Assembly (NCBI RefSeq): GCF_036186745.1
Contig: NZ_CP108086.1
Span: 186,001 to 250,000 of the forward strand
DNA from: Microbispora hainanensis
GTDB taxonomy: Bacteria > Actinomycetota > Actinomycetes > Streptosporangiales > Streptosporangiaceae
Length of the DNA: 64,000 nucleotides
Direction: 5' to 3'
Of the stretch, positions 1 through 8,297 are shown in pieces. The notes beneath the pieces were generated by a model. The model did no database searches and was not told where the DNA came from. It worked only from the letters and a program-made list of their open reading frames with translations. A program made the position numbers and the translations under genes. Every line of letters begins with the position of its first letter. Position 1 is the first letter of the stretch.

Positions 1-155
1 GCCTCCGCCAGCCCGACGTACACCCGGGCGTCCCGGACGTACGGCTCTTGGAGCACGGGATCGCCGGGGTGCGGAAGGATCTGGTCGATGCCGCGGCCCA
101 GCATGACGTCACCGCACAGGAACAGCGTCACCGGGTCCCCCGCCGCCGACCGCAT
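1..155 (-). CDS. CapA-family (poly-gamma-glutamate capsule synthesis-like) protein, N-terminal fragment
   Basis: Only the first 51 codons are in the window; the gene runs off the left edge. The start is ATG at 155-153, preceded on the coding strand by a GGAGGAGGG-type ribosome site at about 162-170. The fragment contains LFLCGDVMLGRGIDQ at residues 11-25, the opening metal-binding motif of the CapA/PgsA metallophosphatase-like family (PGA_cap). In Bacillus this family supports poly-gamma-glutamate capsule export or anchoring. In actinomycetes most members have unknown substrates. No signal peptide precedes the motif, so this copy looks cytoplasmic. The family call rests on one motif plus a normal start, and the rest of the protein cannot be judged. 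Confidence 0.75.
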   Translation of the reverse strand, partial: MRSAAGDPVTLFLCGDVMLGRGIDQILPHPGDPVLQEPYVRDARVYVGLAE

Positions 156-297
156 GGCACCCCTCCTCCGGCACGGGCTCAACGGGGCGGAGCAGCCCAG
201 TGGCCGTGCGCGTCGATGGACGTCGCACTTCCATCCTTCCCCCTGACCGCCAGGAGGCACCGGGAGGCACCGGGCGGCATGGCCGCGAGCGGGGCGC

Positions 298-1110
298 TCA
301 GGTCACGCGGCAGAGGATCTCGCCGTGCAGGACGCTGAACCAGGCGTCCTCGCTCGCGGCCCACTCCCGCCAGCCGTCGGCGATCCGCCGCAGCTCGTCC
401 CGCGTCGCGTGGCCGCTCTCGACCGCACGGTCGGCGTACGACGACTGGACCGTGCGCTCGGCCCACAGCCCGCCCCACCACTCCCGTTCCTGCGGGGTGG
501 CGTAGCACCAGGTGGACGACGACGAGGTGATGTCGGTGAATCCGGCCTCCCTGGCCCAGACGTGCAGGCGGCGGCCGGCGTCGGGCTCGCCGCCGTTGGC
601 GCGGGCCACCCGGCGGTAGAGGTCCAGCCAGTCGTCCATGGCCGGGATCTGCGGATACCAGACGAAGCCGGCGAAGTCGGAGTCGCGCACCGCGACGATC
701 CCGCCCGGCTTGGTCACCCGCCGCATCTCGCGCAGCGCGCCCACCGGGTCGCCGACATGCTGGAGCACCTGGTGGGCGTGCACCACGCAGAAGGAGGCGT
801 CGGGGTAGTCGAGCGCGTGCACGTCGCCGGTCGTGAAGCTCACGTTGCCCAGCCCGCGGCCCTCCGCCTCGCGGCGGGCCTGCTCCAGGATCTCGGGCCC
901 GGTGTCGAGGCCGATCACCTCGCCCTCCGGCACCAGCCCGGCCAGGTCCGCGGTGATCGTGCCCGGGCCGCAGCCGACGTCCAGGATCCGCATGTGGGGC
1001 TTCAGCACGCCCAGCAGGTACGCCGCCGAGTTGGCGGCCGTACGCCAGCGGTGGGAGCGCAGGACGGACTCGTGAAAGCCGTGGGTGTAAACGGCCGTTT
1101 CGTGTGCCAT
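298..1110 (-). CDS. SAM-dependent class I methyltransferase (UbiE/Methyltransf_11 type)
   Basis: This 270-residue protein has the Rossmann SAM site ILDVGCGPG at residues 42-50, an acidic ribose-binding stretch (VIGLDTGPE) after the next strand, and KPGG in the post-motif III position. The class I methyltransferase fold is clear but the substrate is not. The C-terminal half is rich in Trp and Tyr and resembles UbiE-like small-molecule methyltransferases. The start is ATG at 1110-1108 with GGAAGGG upstream. It is divergent from the polymerase gene at 1345 and not obviously linked to it. The short AT-rich stretch at about 1115-1165 probably holds its promoter. Confidence 0.85.
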   Translation of the reverse strand: MAHETAVYTHGFHESVLRSHRWRTAANSAAYLLGVLKPHMRILDVGCGPGTITADLAGLVPEGEVIGLDTGPEILEQARREAEGRGLGNVSFTTGDVHALDYPDASFCVVHAHQVLQHVGDPVGALREMRRVTKPGGIVAVRDSDFAGFVWYPQIPAMDDWLDLYRRVARANGGEPDAGRRLHVWAREAGFTDITSSSSTWCYATPQEREWWGGLWAERTVQSSYADRAVESGHATRDELRRIADGWREWAASEDAWFSVLHGEILCRVT

Positions 1111-1344
1111 GTGGACACCCTTCCATATGTCTCGCTATTTGAGCAATTACATCTCATATTCAGAGACAGACAGCCGCCTGCGCAGGCGGCGCAATGGCGC
1201 CGAGGACGTCGGCACCCGATCGGCGGGCAGGCCGAAGCGGACACCGCGGAAGGCCGAGGCGCGCGAGCCGAAGAAGGTGCTGCGCGGCTATCCGGCCCCG
1301 CTCGACGGTTGATTCCCCGGCCCGAGCGCGGGCATGGTGATCGG

Positions 1345-2292
1345 ATGACCAGCGATGAGGTGCGCGACGGAGTCACGCTGACCAACCTCGACCAGCCGCT
1401 CTTCGACGACGCGGGCGCGACCAAACGCGACCTTGTCGACTACCTGGACGCCGTCCGCGACCGCATCATCCCGGTGCTGCGCGACCGGCCGCTGTCGGTG
1501 GTGCGGGTGCGGCAGGGCCAGGCGCCGTTCATGCAGAAGAACGTGCCCTCCTACGCCCCGGACTTCGTGCGTACGGTCACCGTCTGGGCCGAGTCGTCGC
1601 AGCGGCGGGTGTCGTACGCGCTGTGCGACGACCGGCGCACCCTGCTGTGGCTCGCCAACCAGAGAGCGGTGGAGTATCACCCGGCCCTCGTCCGGGCCGG
1701 CGAGTGGGACCGTCCCACCCATCTCGTGCTCGACATCGACCCGCCGTCGGCCGAGGCGTTCCCGCAGGCCGTCGCCGCCGCCCGCCTGGTCGGCCGGGCG
1801 CTGGCCGACGCCGGCCTGTCGGGCGCGGTCAAGACCAGCGGCGCCAAGGGCCTGCACGTGTTCGTGCCGCTGGAGGCGCACGCGACCGTGGACGTCGCCG
1901 CGGCCACCCGCGCGCTCGGCGTACGCGCCGAGCGTCTCGACCCGGCCCTCGCCACGACGGCGTTCATCCGCGAGGACCGTGGAGACAAGGTGTTCATCGA
2001 CTCGACCCGATCCGGCGGGGCGACCGTGGTGGCGGCCTACAGCCCGCGCGTACGGCCCGGCGTCCCCGTGTCGTTCCCGGTGGCATGGGACGACCTGGAC
2101 CGGATCGCCCCCGGCGACTTCACCGTCCACACGGCAGCCGGGCTGCTGCGGGACGACGACCCCTGGGCCGCGCTCATGCCGGAGCCCCAGCGGCTGCCCC
2201 GCGACCTGATCGAGGAGGGCCACACGATCCCGGTCGCCCGCGTGCAGGCCATGCACGAGGGCAAGCGCCGCGCCCGCGCCCGGCGCTCGTGA
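1345..2292 (+). CDS. Stand-alone LigD-type DNA polymerase/primase domain protein
   Basis: This 315-residue protein covers only the polymerase (PolDom, archaeo-eukaryotic primase) module of bacterial LigD. In non-homologous end joining that domain adds nucleotides at broken DNA ends. The metal-binding pair is visible in LVLDIDPP near residue 130, followed by KTSGAKGLHVFVPL (nucleotide-binding His region) and FIDSTRSGG with the likely third Asp. There is no ligase or phosphoesterase domain. A separate LigD-like phosphoesterase gene lies at 50505-51521 in this window, so the functions are split. No ku gene is seen here. ATG 1345 is the first in-frame start that leaves a normal N-terminus; the longer open frame upstream reads through non-coding sequence. 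It ends 35 bp before the MFS gene. Confidence 0.85.
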   Translation: MTSDEVRDGVTLTNLDQPLFDDAGATKRDLVDYLDAVRDRIIPVLRDRPLSVVRVRQGQAPFMQKNVPSYAPDFVRTVTVWAESSQRRVSYALCDDRRTLLWLANQRAVEYHPALVRAGEWDRPTHLVLDIDPPSAEAFPQAVAAARLVGRALADAGLSGAVKTSGAKGLHVFVPLEAHATVDVAAATRALGVRAERLDPALATTAFIREDRGDKVFIDSTRSGGATVVAAYSPRVRPGVPVSFPVAWDDLDRIAPGDFTVHTAAGLLRDDDPWAALMPEPQRLPRDLIEEGHTIPVARVQAMHEGKRRARARRS

Positions 2293-2314
2293 GCGATTGG
2301 CGACAGCGTGTTGC

Positions 2315-2330
2315 TATAGTTCGCGACATG
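2315..2330 (+). promoter_or_regulatory. Probable leaderless promoter and palindrome at the MFS start
   Basis: TATAGT at 2315-2320 lies seven bases before the ATG at 2328, the geometry expected of a leaderless actinobacterial transcript. No Shine-Dalgarno sequence is visible. The palindrome CGACATGTCG at 2324-2333 spans the start codon and could be an operator half for the downstream TetR protein. No good -35 is visible. Confidence 0.45.
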
Positions 2331-3944
2331 TCGTCGCAAACATCGCGCCAGAGCTGGATACCCCTCATCGTGCTCGCCACGGGCGTGTCGATGGTCGTCA
2401 TCGACGCCACGATCGTGAACGTCGCGGTGCCCGCGATCATCTCCGACCTGGGCCTCGGCGCCACCGACGTGGAGTGGGTCAACTCGATCTACTCGCTGAT
2501 GTTCGCGGCGCTGCTCATCCCCTTCGGCCGGGCGGGCGACCGCTATGGCAGGCGCCGCCTGTTCGCCCTGGGGGTCGCGGTCTTCCTGCTGGCGAGCGTG
2601 CTGGCGGCGATGTCGGTTAACGGGCCCATGCTCATCGGCGTACGGGCCGTGCAGGGCGTGGGGGCGGCGATGGCCGTGCCGATGACCCTCGCGATCATCA
2701 ACCGCGTCTACGTCGGCCGTCAGCGGGTGATCGCCTTCGCGGTCTGGGGCTCCATCATCGGCGGCATGGCCGCCGTCGGCCCGCTGGCGGGAGGCTGGCT
2801 CGTCACCGAATACGGCTGGCGGGCCGCGTTCTGGATCAATCTGCCCATCGCCGCGCTGCTCCTGCTCGGCTCGCTGCGGGTGCCCGAGTCGCGGGACGGC
2901 CACGCGACGGGCGGTGACCTGCTCGGGCTCGTCCTCGCCGTGCTCGGCACGACCGGCGTCGTCTTCGCCCTGATCGAGGGCCAGAAGTACGGCTGGTGGG
3001 AGCCGCGCCGGATCGCGGACGTGTTCGGCCTGCGGTTCGAGAGCGTCTCCCCCGTGCCGTTCGCCTTCGGCGTCGGCATCGTCGCGCTGGTCGCTCTGGT
3101 GGTGCGCGAACGGCGGCGCGGGCGCGCCGGCCTGGCGGTGCTCGTCGACCTGACCCTGTTCGAGCTGCCGAGTTTCCGCTACGGCGCGATGGCGGCGGTG
3201 ATCGTGGCGCTCGGCGAGTTCGGCATGATCCTCGTGCTGCCGCTCTTCCTGCAGTCCGCGCTCGGCTACACCGCCTTCCGGGCAGGCCTCGTCATCGCCG
3301 CGCTGGCCCTCGGCACCTTCCTGGCGGGCGGGATGGTCCCCCCGCTGTCGAAGAGGTGGTCGCCGCGGACCATCGTGCGGATCGGCCTCGCCCTGGAGGC
3401 CGTCGGCGCGGCCGGGATCGGCCTGTCCCTCTCGGCGGACATGGGCGCCTGGCGGCCCGTGCCGTGGCTGCTCGTCTACGGCGCGGGCATCGGCTTCGCG
3501 ACCGCGCAGCTCACCGGCGTCCTCATGGCCGACGTGCCCGCGCGGCTGTCCGGCGGCGCGTCCGCGCTGCAGAGCACGGTCCGCCAGCTCGGCGCGGCGC
3601 TGGGCGTCGCGATCCTCGGCGGGGTGCTGGTGTCCGGGCTCGGCTCGGCCGTCGAACGCGGGCTCGCCGACCGGCCCGAACAGGTGCGCACGAGCGCGGC
3701 GCGCGCGGTCGAGGAAAGCGCCGGCGCCGCCATTCCCGCGCTCCGCGACCCGGTGATCCACGCGGTGGCGGTCGACGCCGCCGCCGAGTCGACCCGCAGG
3801 GTCACGTTCATCACGGCGCTGGCGCTGCTCGCCGGGGTCGGCGTCACCCTCCTGCTCCCCCGCACGCCGGTCGCGAAGGACGAGTCGCCGGAGCCGGTCG
3901 CCGCGGGCGGGCCGGATACTGGAGGTCGCGACCTGGACATGTAG
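2328..3944 (+). CDS. MFS drug efflux transporter (DHA2, EmrB/QacA type)
   Basis: This 538-residue integral membrane protein has the DHA2 hallmarks. There is an acidic VVIDATIVNVAVPAI motif in helix 1 (motif D1 of 14-helix exporters), GRAGDRYGRRR after helix 2 (motif A), and GPLAGGWL in helix 5 (antiporter motif C). Proton-driven export of a lipophilic or cationic compound is the family role; the substrate is unknown. The ATG at 2328 starts directly at the first membrane segment and appears leaderless. A TetR gene follows 17 bp after the stop in the same direction, a common arrangement in which the regulator represses its own pump operon. Confidence 0.9.
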   Translation: MSSQTSRQSWIPLIVLATGVSMVVIDATIVNVAVPAIISDLGLGATDVEWVNSIYSLMFAALLIPFGRAGDRYGRRRLFALGVAVFLLASVLAAMSVNGPMLIGVRAVQGVGAAMAVPMTLAIINRVYVGRQRVIAFAVWGSIIGGMAAVGPLAGGWLVTEYGWRAAFWINLPIAALLLLGSLRVPESRDGHATGGDLLGLVLAVLGTTGVVFALIEGQKYGWWEPRRIADVFGLRFESVSPVPFAFGVGIVALVALVVRERRRGRAGLAVLVDLTLFELPSFRYGAMAAVIVALGEFGMILVLPLFLQSALGYTAFRAGLVIAALALGTFLAGGMVPPLSKRWSPRTIVRIGLALEAVGAAGIGLSLSADMGAWRPVPWLLVYGAGIGFATAQLTGVLMADVPARLSGGASALQSTVRQLGAALGVAILGGVLVSGLGSAVERGLADRPEQVRTSAARAVEESAGAAIPALRDPVIHAVAVDAAAESTRRVTFITALALLAGVGVTLLLPRTPVAKDESPEPVAAGGPDTGGRDLDM

Positions 3945-3961
3945 CGACCCTGGAGGGGGTA

Positions 3962-4663
3962 ATGCCGAGGATCAGCGCGGCGACCGTCGCGGATCACCGG
4001 GCCAACCAGCACGCCGCCCTGCTGGAGGCGGCGCGGGAGATCCTGGTCTCCGAGGGCGTGCACGCGCTCACCCCGGCGGCCGTCGGCGCCCGCATCGGCC
4101 TCGCCCGCTCCAGCGTCTACCGCTACTTCTCCTCCACCGCCGACATCCTGGCCCAGCTCGTAGAGGACGCCTTTCCCCGCTGGTCGGCCCGCCTGCGCGC
4201 CGCCATCGCCCCCACCGGTCCGGACGCCTCCCTGCCCGCCAGGATCCGCGCGTACGGCAGGGCCGCGCTCGACTTCGTCGGCAGCCCCGACTACGCGCTG
4301 ATCCCCGCGTTGCAGGCGATCGGGCTGCCGGGCGAGTGCCGGGTGCGGGTGGACGAGCTGCACGGCGAGCTGATCGCACCCCTCGCCGACGCGCTACGCG
4401 AGGCCGGGACCGACCACCCGGCGCTGCGGGCCGAGCTGGCGTGGGGCGTGCTGCGGGCGGGCGCCCGCCGCCTCATGCCCGACGCGGCACACCACCGGGA
4501 GCCGGCGGCCCACGACCCGCAGCTCGCTGCGGCGCACGACCCGGATCCGGCGGCTCACAGCCTGGAGTCCGCGGCTCACGAGCAGGAGCCCACGGCGGCG
4601 GACGCGGGCCCGGACGACATCATCGAGATCACCCTCGACGTGCTCACCCGCGCCCTGCGCTGA
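3962..4663 (+). CDS. TetR-family regulator with a His/Ala-rich repeat tail
   Basis: This 233-residue protein has an N-terminal TetR helix-turn-helix (about residues 18-62, including LTPAAVGARIGLARSSVYRYF). The ATG at 3962 follows a strong TGGAGGGGG site. It lies 17 bp behind the MFS gene and probably represses that pump. Residues from about 178 to 212 are unusual: several imperfect copies of an A-A-H-D/S-x-x unit interrupt the C-terminal helices before a normal ending. The core ligand domain is shorter than usual. The repeat may be a linker grown by replication slippage. The regulator call is firm; the target is inferred from position. Confidence 0.87.
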   Translation: MPRISAATVADHRANQHAALLEAAREILVSEGVHALTPAAVGARIGLARSSVYRYFSSTADILAQLVEDAFPRWSARLRAAIAPTGPDASLPARIRAYGRAALDFVGSPDYALIPALQAIGLPGECRVRVDELHGELIAPLADALREAGTDHPALRAELAWGVLRAGARRLMPDAAHHREPAAHDPQLAAAHDPDPAAHSLESAAHEQEPTAADAGPDDIIEITLDVLTRALR

Positions 4664-4688
4664 CCCCCGCCGACCGGCGGACACGACA

Positions 4689-4712
4689 CCGGCCGGCTCA
4701 CGAGCCGGCCGG
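4689..4712 (+). terminator. Perfect 11-bp hairpin after the TetR gene
   Basis: CCGGCCGGCTC and GAGCCGGCCGG form an uninterrupted 11-bp stem with a two-base spacer, 26 bp after the TetR stop. There is no T-run, as is common for actinomycete terminators. It would end the MFS-TetR transcript before the AT-rich regulatory region of the next gene. Confidence 0.6.
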
Positions 4713-4886
4713 AGCGCGGGCCGGTTGACCCACGAGATGGTCGATGCGCGCGGGCGGCGTCTAATCGAGCAGTGCGTGAGCCGGCCGACGCGCGAAGGCG
4801 GCGTCAGGCCGCTCGTGGCGTCAACCTGCACCGTTTCCCTGCTGCCGCACCCACCCGCCGTTCCCCGCCGCCGTGTGGCGCATTCA

Positions 4887-5006
4887 TGACATCACCTAGC
4901 ATCCGCTCTGTACTGCCGTTTTCTGGACGGCCGTCCTCATATGACATCACTATGATGCCGCGTGACGTCATTAACGATTGACGTGACGTCATAATGGCGT
5001 CATAGT
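4887..5006 (+). promoter_or_regulatory. Five phased TGAYGTCA repeats over a leaderless promoter
   Basis: Five related 8-mers occur at 4887 (TGACATCA), 4942 (TGACATCA), 4963 (TGACGTCA), 4984 (TGACGTCA) and 4995 (TGGCGTCA). The start-to-start distances are 55, 21, 21 and 11 bp, all close to whole helical turns, so the sites lie on one face of the DNA. A good promoter is embedded: TTGACG at 4978-4983, 17 bp spacer, CATAGT at 5001-5006, then six bases to the ATG at 5013, with no ribosome site. The last two repeats fill the spacer, where a bound protein would block RNA polymerase. Autorepression by the ribbon-helix-helix product is the simplest inference. The gap from the hairpin at 4712 to 4886 shows nothing else recognisable. 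Confidence 0.65.
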
Positions 5007-5012
5007 TGGGTC

Positions 5013-5558
5013 ATGGATCTGATGCCGTACGTCGAGAACCTCCGCCGTCAGCTCACCGTGGCCGCCGAAGCGGGCGGTCCCGATGCTCGCGAGCTCGCCG
5101 AACGCCTCACGAGCGCTCTCGAATCCGCGACCAGGCTCACCCTGCTGGAGGCGTTGTCGGCGGCGGCGGACGAGATCACCCGAGATCTCGCCCCGGGTTC
5201 GGTCGACGTGCGGCTCCGCGGTGGCGACCCGGCGTTCGTGGTGACGCCACCGCACTCGGAACCGTCGCCGGAGGACGCTGACGCCGTGACGGAGACCGCG
5301 CCGCCGACGGCGGCAGAGGCCACCCCGCCCGCCGCGCAGCCGTACGGCGAGGAGGGCGGCACCGCGCGGGTGACCCTGCGCCTGCCCGAGCACCTCAAGG
5401 TGCGGGTCGAAGAGGCGGCCGCCCGGCAGGGCGTCTCGGTCAACGCCTGGCTGGTCCGCGCCGTCTCCGCCGCGTTCGAGCCGGGCGCCGGGAGTGCTCC
5501 CGCCGGCCGCCCGCAGCAGCCCCGGAGCGGGCGCAGCTACACCGGCTGGGTGCGCTAG
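5013..5558 (+). CDS. Ribbon-helix-helix (HicB/Arc-like) DNA-binding protein
   Basis: This 181-residue protein has three parts: an N-terminal helical region (1-60), an acidic Pro/Ala/Thr linker (about 75-115), and a C-terminal ribbon-helix-helix domain (about 120-160). That domain contains TARVTLRLPEHLKVRVEEAA and then a second helix ending GVSVNAWLVRAV. It is of the type annotated as HicB-family antitoxin in actinomycetes, but no HicA toxin is adjacent, so a plain transcription regulator is more likely. It is followed by DUF4097, ABC ATPase and permease genes in one direction. The phased repeats over its own promoter fit cooperative ribbon-helix-helix binding. The start at ATG 5013 appears leaderless. 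Confidence 0.8.
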   Translation: MDLMPYVENLRRQLTVAAEAGGPDARELAERLTSALESATRLTLLEALSAAADEITRDLAPGSVDVRLRGGDPAFVVTPPHSEPSPEDADAVTETAPPTAAEATPPAAQPYGEEGGTARVTLRLPEHLKVRVEEAAARQGVSVNAWLVRAVSAAFEPGAGSAPAGRPQQPRSGRSYTGWVR

Positions 5559-5596
5559 CGGCGCCCCCGGTCTCGTCACCCCGCCACCACTCTTCG

Positions 5597-5614
5597 CCCG
5601 GCCCCGAGGCCGGG
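5597..5614 (+). terminator. Hairpin between the RHH and DUF4097 genes
   Basis: CCCGGCC and GGCCGGG form a 7-bp stem with a CCGA loop, 39 bp after the RHH stop and just before the ribosome site of the next gene. It could attenuate read-through or act as an mRNA processing site within the operon; it lacks a T-run. Confidence 0.35.
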
Positions 5615-5647
5615 ATGTTCCACCGGACCCATGAGGAGGGCTCCGCC

Positions 5648-6493
5648 ATGCCCGCTTTCGACACCCCCGAGCCGATCACCGCCGACATCCAGATCTACCT
5701 CGGCCAGGTCCGCGTCCACGCGAGCGACCGCGCCGACACCGTGGTGGAGGTGCGCCCCAGCGACCCCTCCAGCGAGGCGAGCGTGCAGGTCGCCGAGCGG
5801 ATCATCGTCGAGTTCTCCGGCGGACGGCTGCTGGTCAAGGACCCCAAGCCGAAGGCCCTGCGATATCTGCTGCCGTGGCGCGGCTCCATCGATGTGACCA
5901 TCGAGCTGCCGGCCGGCTCCCGCGTCGAGACCCAGGGCGCCATGGGGCTCGTCGCCACCGGCCCGCTCGGCCAGGCCGTCCTGCACAGCTCGTACGGCGA
6001 CCTGCGCCTGGACGAGACCGGCCCGCTGGAGATCAGGGCGTCGTACGGCGACGTCTCGGTCGACCGGGTGATCGGCCCCGCCGAGGTGACCACGTCCACC
6101 GGGGCGATCCGGATCGAGACCATCGACGGCCCCGGCACGCTGCGAACCTCCACCGGCGGCATCGCCATCGGCGAGGCGACCGGTGCGCTGCAGCTGAAGA
6201 CCGCCCACGGCGACATCGCCGTCGACCGCGCGGTGGCCGACCTCACCGCCAAGACCGCACACGGCGGCATCCGGGTGCACGCGGTGGCGAGCGGCACCAT
6301 CCACCTGGAGACCGGCTACGGCAAGATCGGCGTCGGCATCGCCGAGGGCACGTCCGCGTGGCTCGACGTGCACTCCAAGAACGGCGTGGTGCGCAACACC
6401 CTCGACCCCGCCGAAGGCCCCGGGACCACCGACAGGGTCGCCGAGGTGCACGCGAACACCAACTGGGGCGACATCGACATCCACCGGTCCTGA
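5648..6493 (+). CDS. DUF4097 beta-strand-repeat protein
   Basis: This 281-residue protein consists almost wholly of short beta-strand repeats ending in G-D/A/K-I/V motifs, for example SSYGDLRLDE, ASYGDVSVDR, TSTGAIRIET, TAHGDIAVDR and TGYGKIGVGI. This right-handed beta-solenoid pattern is typical of DUF4097 (adhesin-like) proteins. No signal peptide or membrane segment is visible, so it is predicted cytoplasmic. In actinomycetes the family often lies, as here, between a small regulator and a DrrAB exporter. Its function is unknown. ATG 5648 is chosen because GAGGAGGG lies seven bases upstream; an earlier in-frame ATG at 5615 lacks such a site. It ends 29 bp before the ABC ATPase. Confidence 0.85.
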   Translation: MPAFDTPEPITADIQIYLGQVRVHASDRADTVVEVRPSDPSSEASVQVAERIIVEFSGGRLLVKDPKPKALRYLLPWRGSIDVTIELPAGSRVETQGAMGLVATGPLGQAVLHSSYGDLRLDETGPLEIRASYGDVSVDRVIGPAEVTTSTGAIRIETIDGPGTLRTSTGGIAIGEATGALQLKTAHGDIAVDRAVADLTAKTAHGGIRVHAVASGTIHLETGYGKIGVGIAEGTSAWLDVHSKNGVVRNTLDPAEGPGTTDRVAEVHANTNWGDIDIHRS

Positions 6494-6522
6494 CCTCCGC
6501 ACACCCAGCAAGGAGACCCCCT

Positions 6523-7497
6523 ATGAGCGACGCGATCACGGCCGAAGGACTGGTCAAGAGATACGGCGAGGTGACCGCTCTCGACGGGCTGAGCTTCGCC
6601 GTCCCGCAGGGGACGGTCCTCGCCCTGCTCGGCCCGAACGGCGCCGGCAAGACCACGACGGTGCGGGTCCTGACCACGCTGCTGCGGCCCGACGGCGGCC
6701 GCGCCACCGTCGCCGGATGCGATGTCGTCGGCGACGCCCGGCGGCTGCGCTCGTCCATCGGGCTGTCCGGCCAGTACGCCGCCGTCGACGAACACCTCAC
6801 CGGCGCCGAGAACCTGGAGATGATCGGACGGCTCTACCACCTGGGCGCACGGCACAGCAAGGCCCGCGCCCGTGAGCTGCTCGAACGCTTCGACCTCACC
6901 GAGGCGGCGGACCGTCCGGTGAAGGGCTACTCGGGCGGCATGCGCCGCCGCATCGACCTCGCGGGCGCCCTGGTCGCCGACCCGCCGGTGCTGTTCCTCG
7001 ACGAGCCCACCACGGGCCTGGACCCCCGCGCCCGGGCCGCGCTGTGGGACACCATCTCCGAACTCGTCGCGGGCGGCAGCACGCTGCTGCTCACCACGCA
7101 GTACATGGAGGAGGCCGACCGCCTGGCCGACCAGATCATGGTGGTCGACCACGGCCGCGCCATCGCCCGCGGCACCGCCGACGAGCTCAAGGACCAGGTC
7201 GGCGGCAGCCGCATCGAGCTGACCGTGACCGACGCCGCCGAGCTGGAGACCGCCCGGCAGACCCTCGCCCGGTTCGCCGCGGGCGACGTGCGGACCGTGC
7301 CGGAATCGCTCCAGGTCACCGTATCGGTCACCGACGGAGTCGAGTCGCTGCGCCGGGTCCTCGACCTGCTCGCCGACGCCGGGGTCCGGGTGCGCGACGC
7401 CGGACTGCGGCGGCCCACCCTCGACGACGTCTACCTCACGCTGACCGGGCACCAGGCGTCCGGCACCGACTCCGAGGCCCGGGAGGCCGCTCGATGA
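6523..7497 (+). CDS. ABC transporter ATPase, DrrA (daunorubicin resistance) type
   Basis: This 324-residue protein has Walker A GPNGAGKTT (37-45), a Q-loop Gln at 84, signature YSGGM (136-140), Walker B VLFLDEP ending at 162 and a switch His replaced by Gln in LLTTQYMEE. That Q in place of H is usual in the DrrA subfamily. The C-terminal 100 residues form the DrrA-type regulatory domain ending in RPTLDDVYLTLTG. It powers export by the permease encoded next. The start codon has AAGGAG upstream. Its stop overlaps the permease start (ATGA), indicating translational coupling. The substrate is not predictable; drug or lipid export is the family norm. Confidence 0.93.
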   Translation: MSDAITAEGLVKRYGEVTALDGLSFAVPQGTVLALLGPNGAGKTTTVRVLTTLLRPDGGRATVAGCDVVGDARRLRSSIGLSGQYAAVDEHLTGAENLEMIGRLYHLGARHSKARARELLERFDLTEAADRPVKGYSGGMRRRIDLAGALVADPPVLFLDEPTTGLDPRARAALWDTISELVAGGSTLLLTTQYMEEADRLADQIMVVDHGRAIARGTADELKDQVGGSRIELTVTDAAELETARQTLARFAAGDVRTVPESLQVTVSVTDGVESLRRVLDLLADAGVRVRDAGLRRPTLDDVYLTLTGHQASGTDSEAREAAR

Positions 7498-8297
7498 ACG
7501 CGCTCACCATGCCCATCGCCGACGGCTGGACCATCGCCAGGCGCAACACCCTCAAGATCAGGCGATCGCCCGACCTGCTCGGCTCCGCGATCATGTTCCC
7601 GATCGTGTTCGTGCTGATGTTCGCCTACGTCTTCGGCAGCGTCATCCACGTCCCGGGGATGTCCTATCGAGAGTTCCTGATCCCCGGCATCTTCGTCCAG
7701 GCCGTGCTCGTGAGCGCGCAGGTCACGGGCTACACGCTGACCCTGGACCTGCAGAAGGGGATCTTCGACCGGTTCCGCTCGCTGCCCATGGCCCCGTCCG
7801 GGGTGCTGATCGGCCAGACCGTCAGCGACCTGCTGATGAACCTCGCCAGCCTGGTCGTCATGGCGGTGATGGGACTGATCGTCGGCTGGCGGGTGCACTC
7901 CTCGCCGCACGAGGTCGTTCTCGGCTTCGGGCTGCTGCTGCTGTTCGCCTACGCGTTCTCCTGGTTCACCGCGACCGTCGCGCTGGCCCTGCGCACCCCG
8001 GAGAGCTTCAACAACGTCGCCACCACGCTCTCCTTTCCGCTGATGTTCATCTCCAACGCCTTCCTCGACAGCTCCGCGCTGCCCACGCCGCTCCGCGTCG
8101 TCGCCGAGTGGAACCCTGTCTCGACCATCACGCAGGGCGCGCGCGAGCTCTTCGGCAACACCAGCGCCGCGATGAAGACCGCGGACGCCTGGCCCCTGCA
8201 GCACGCCGTCCCGGCGTCGCTGCTGTGGATCGCCGTCATGCTGGTCGTGTTCGTCCCGCTGGCGACCCGGCTCTACAAGAAGGCGGTCAGCGCCTGA
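7494..8297 (+). CDS. ABC-2 type permease, DrrB type
   Basis: This 267-residue membrane protein has six predicted helices and the ABC-2 permease core, including DRFRSLPMAPSGVLIGQTV after the second helix and the conserved ending WNPVSTITQGARELF with a final helix. It is the partner of the upstream ATPase, with a 4-bp overlap between the genes. Together they would form an exporter controlled with the RHH and DUF4097 genes. It is the last gene of the operon; a long repetitive convergent gap follows. Confidence 0.92.
   Translation: MNALTMPIADGWTIARRNTLKIRRSPDLLGSAIMFPIVFVLMFAYVFGSVIHVPGMSYREFLIPGIFVQAVLVSAQVTGYTLTLDLQKGIFDRFRSLPMAPSGVLIGQTVSDLLMNLASLVVMAVMGLIVGWRVHSSPHEVVLGFGLLLLFAYAFSWFTATVALALRTPESFNNVATTLSFPLMFISNAFLDSSALPTPLRVVAEWNPVSTITQGARELFGNTSAAMKTADAWPLQHAVPASLLWIAVMLVVFVPLATRLYKKAVSA

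Noticed and set aside
1109-1312. Short plus-strand frame between the methyltransferase and the LigD-type polymerase
   Set aside because: It has no convincing ribosome site, is Arg-rich without family features, and starts within the divergent promoter region.
5013-5558. HicB antitoxin of a toxin-antitoxin pair
   Set aside because: The RHH domain is real, but no HicA-like or other small toxin gene is adjacent, and the neighbours form an export operon.
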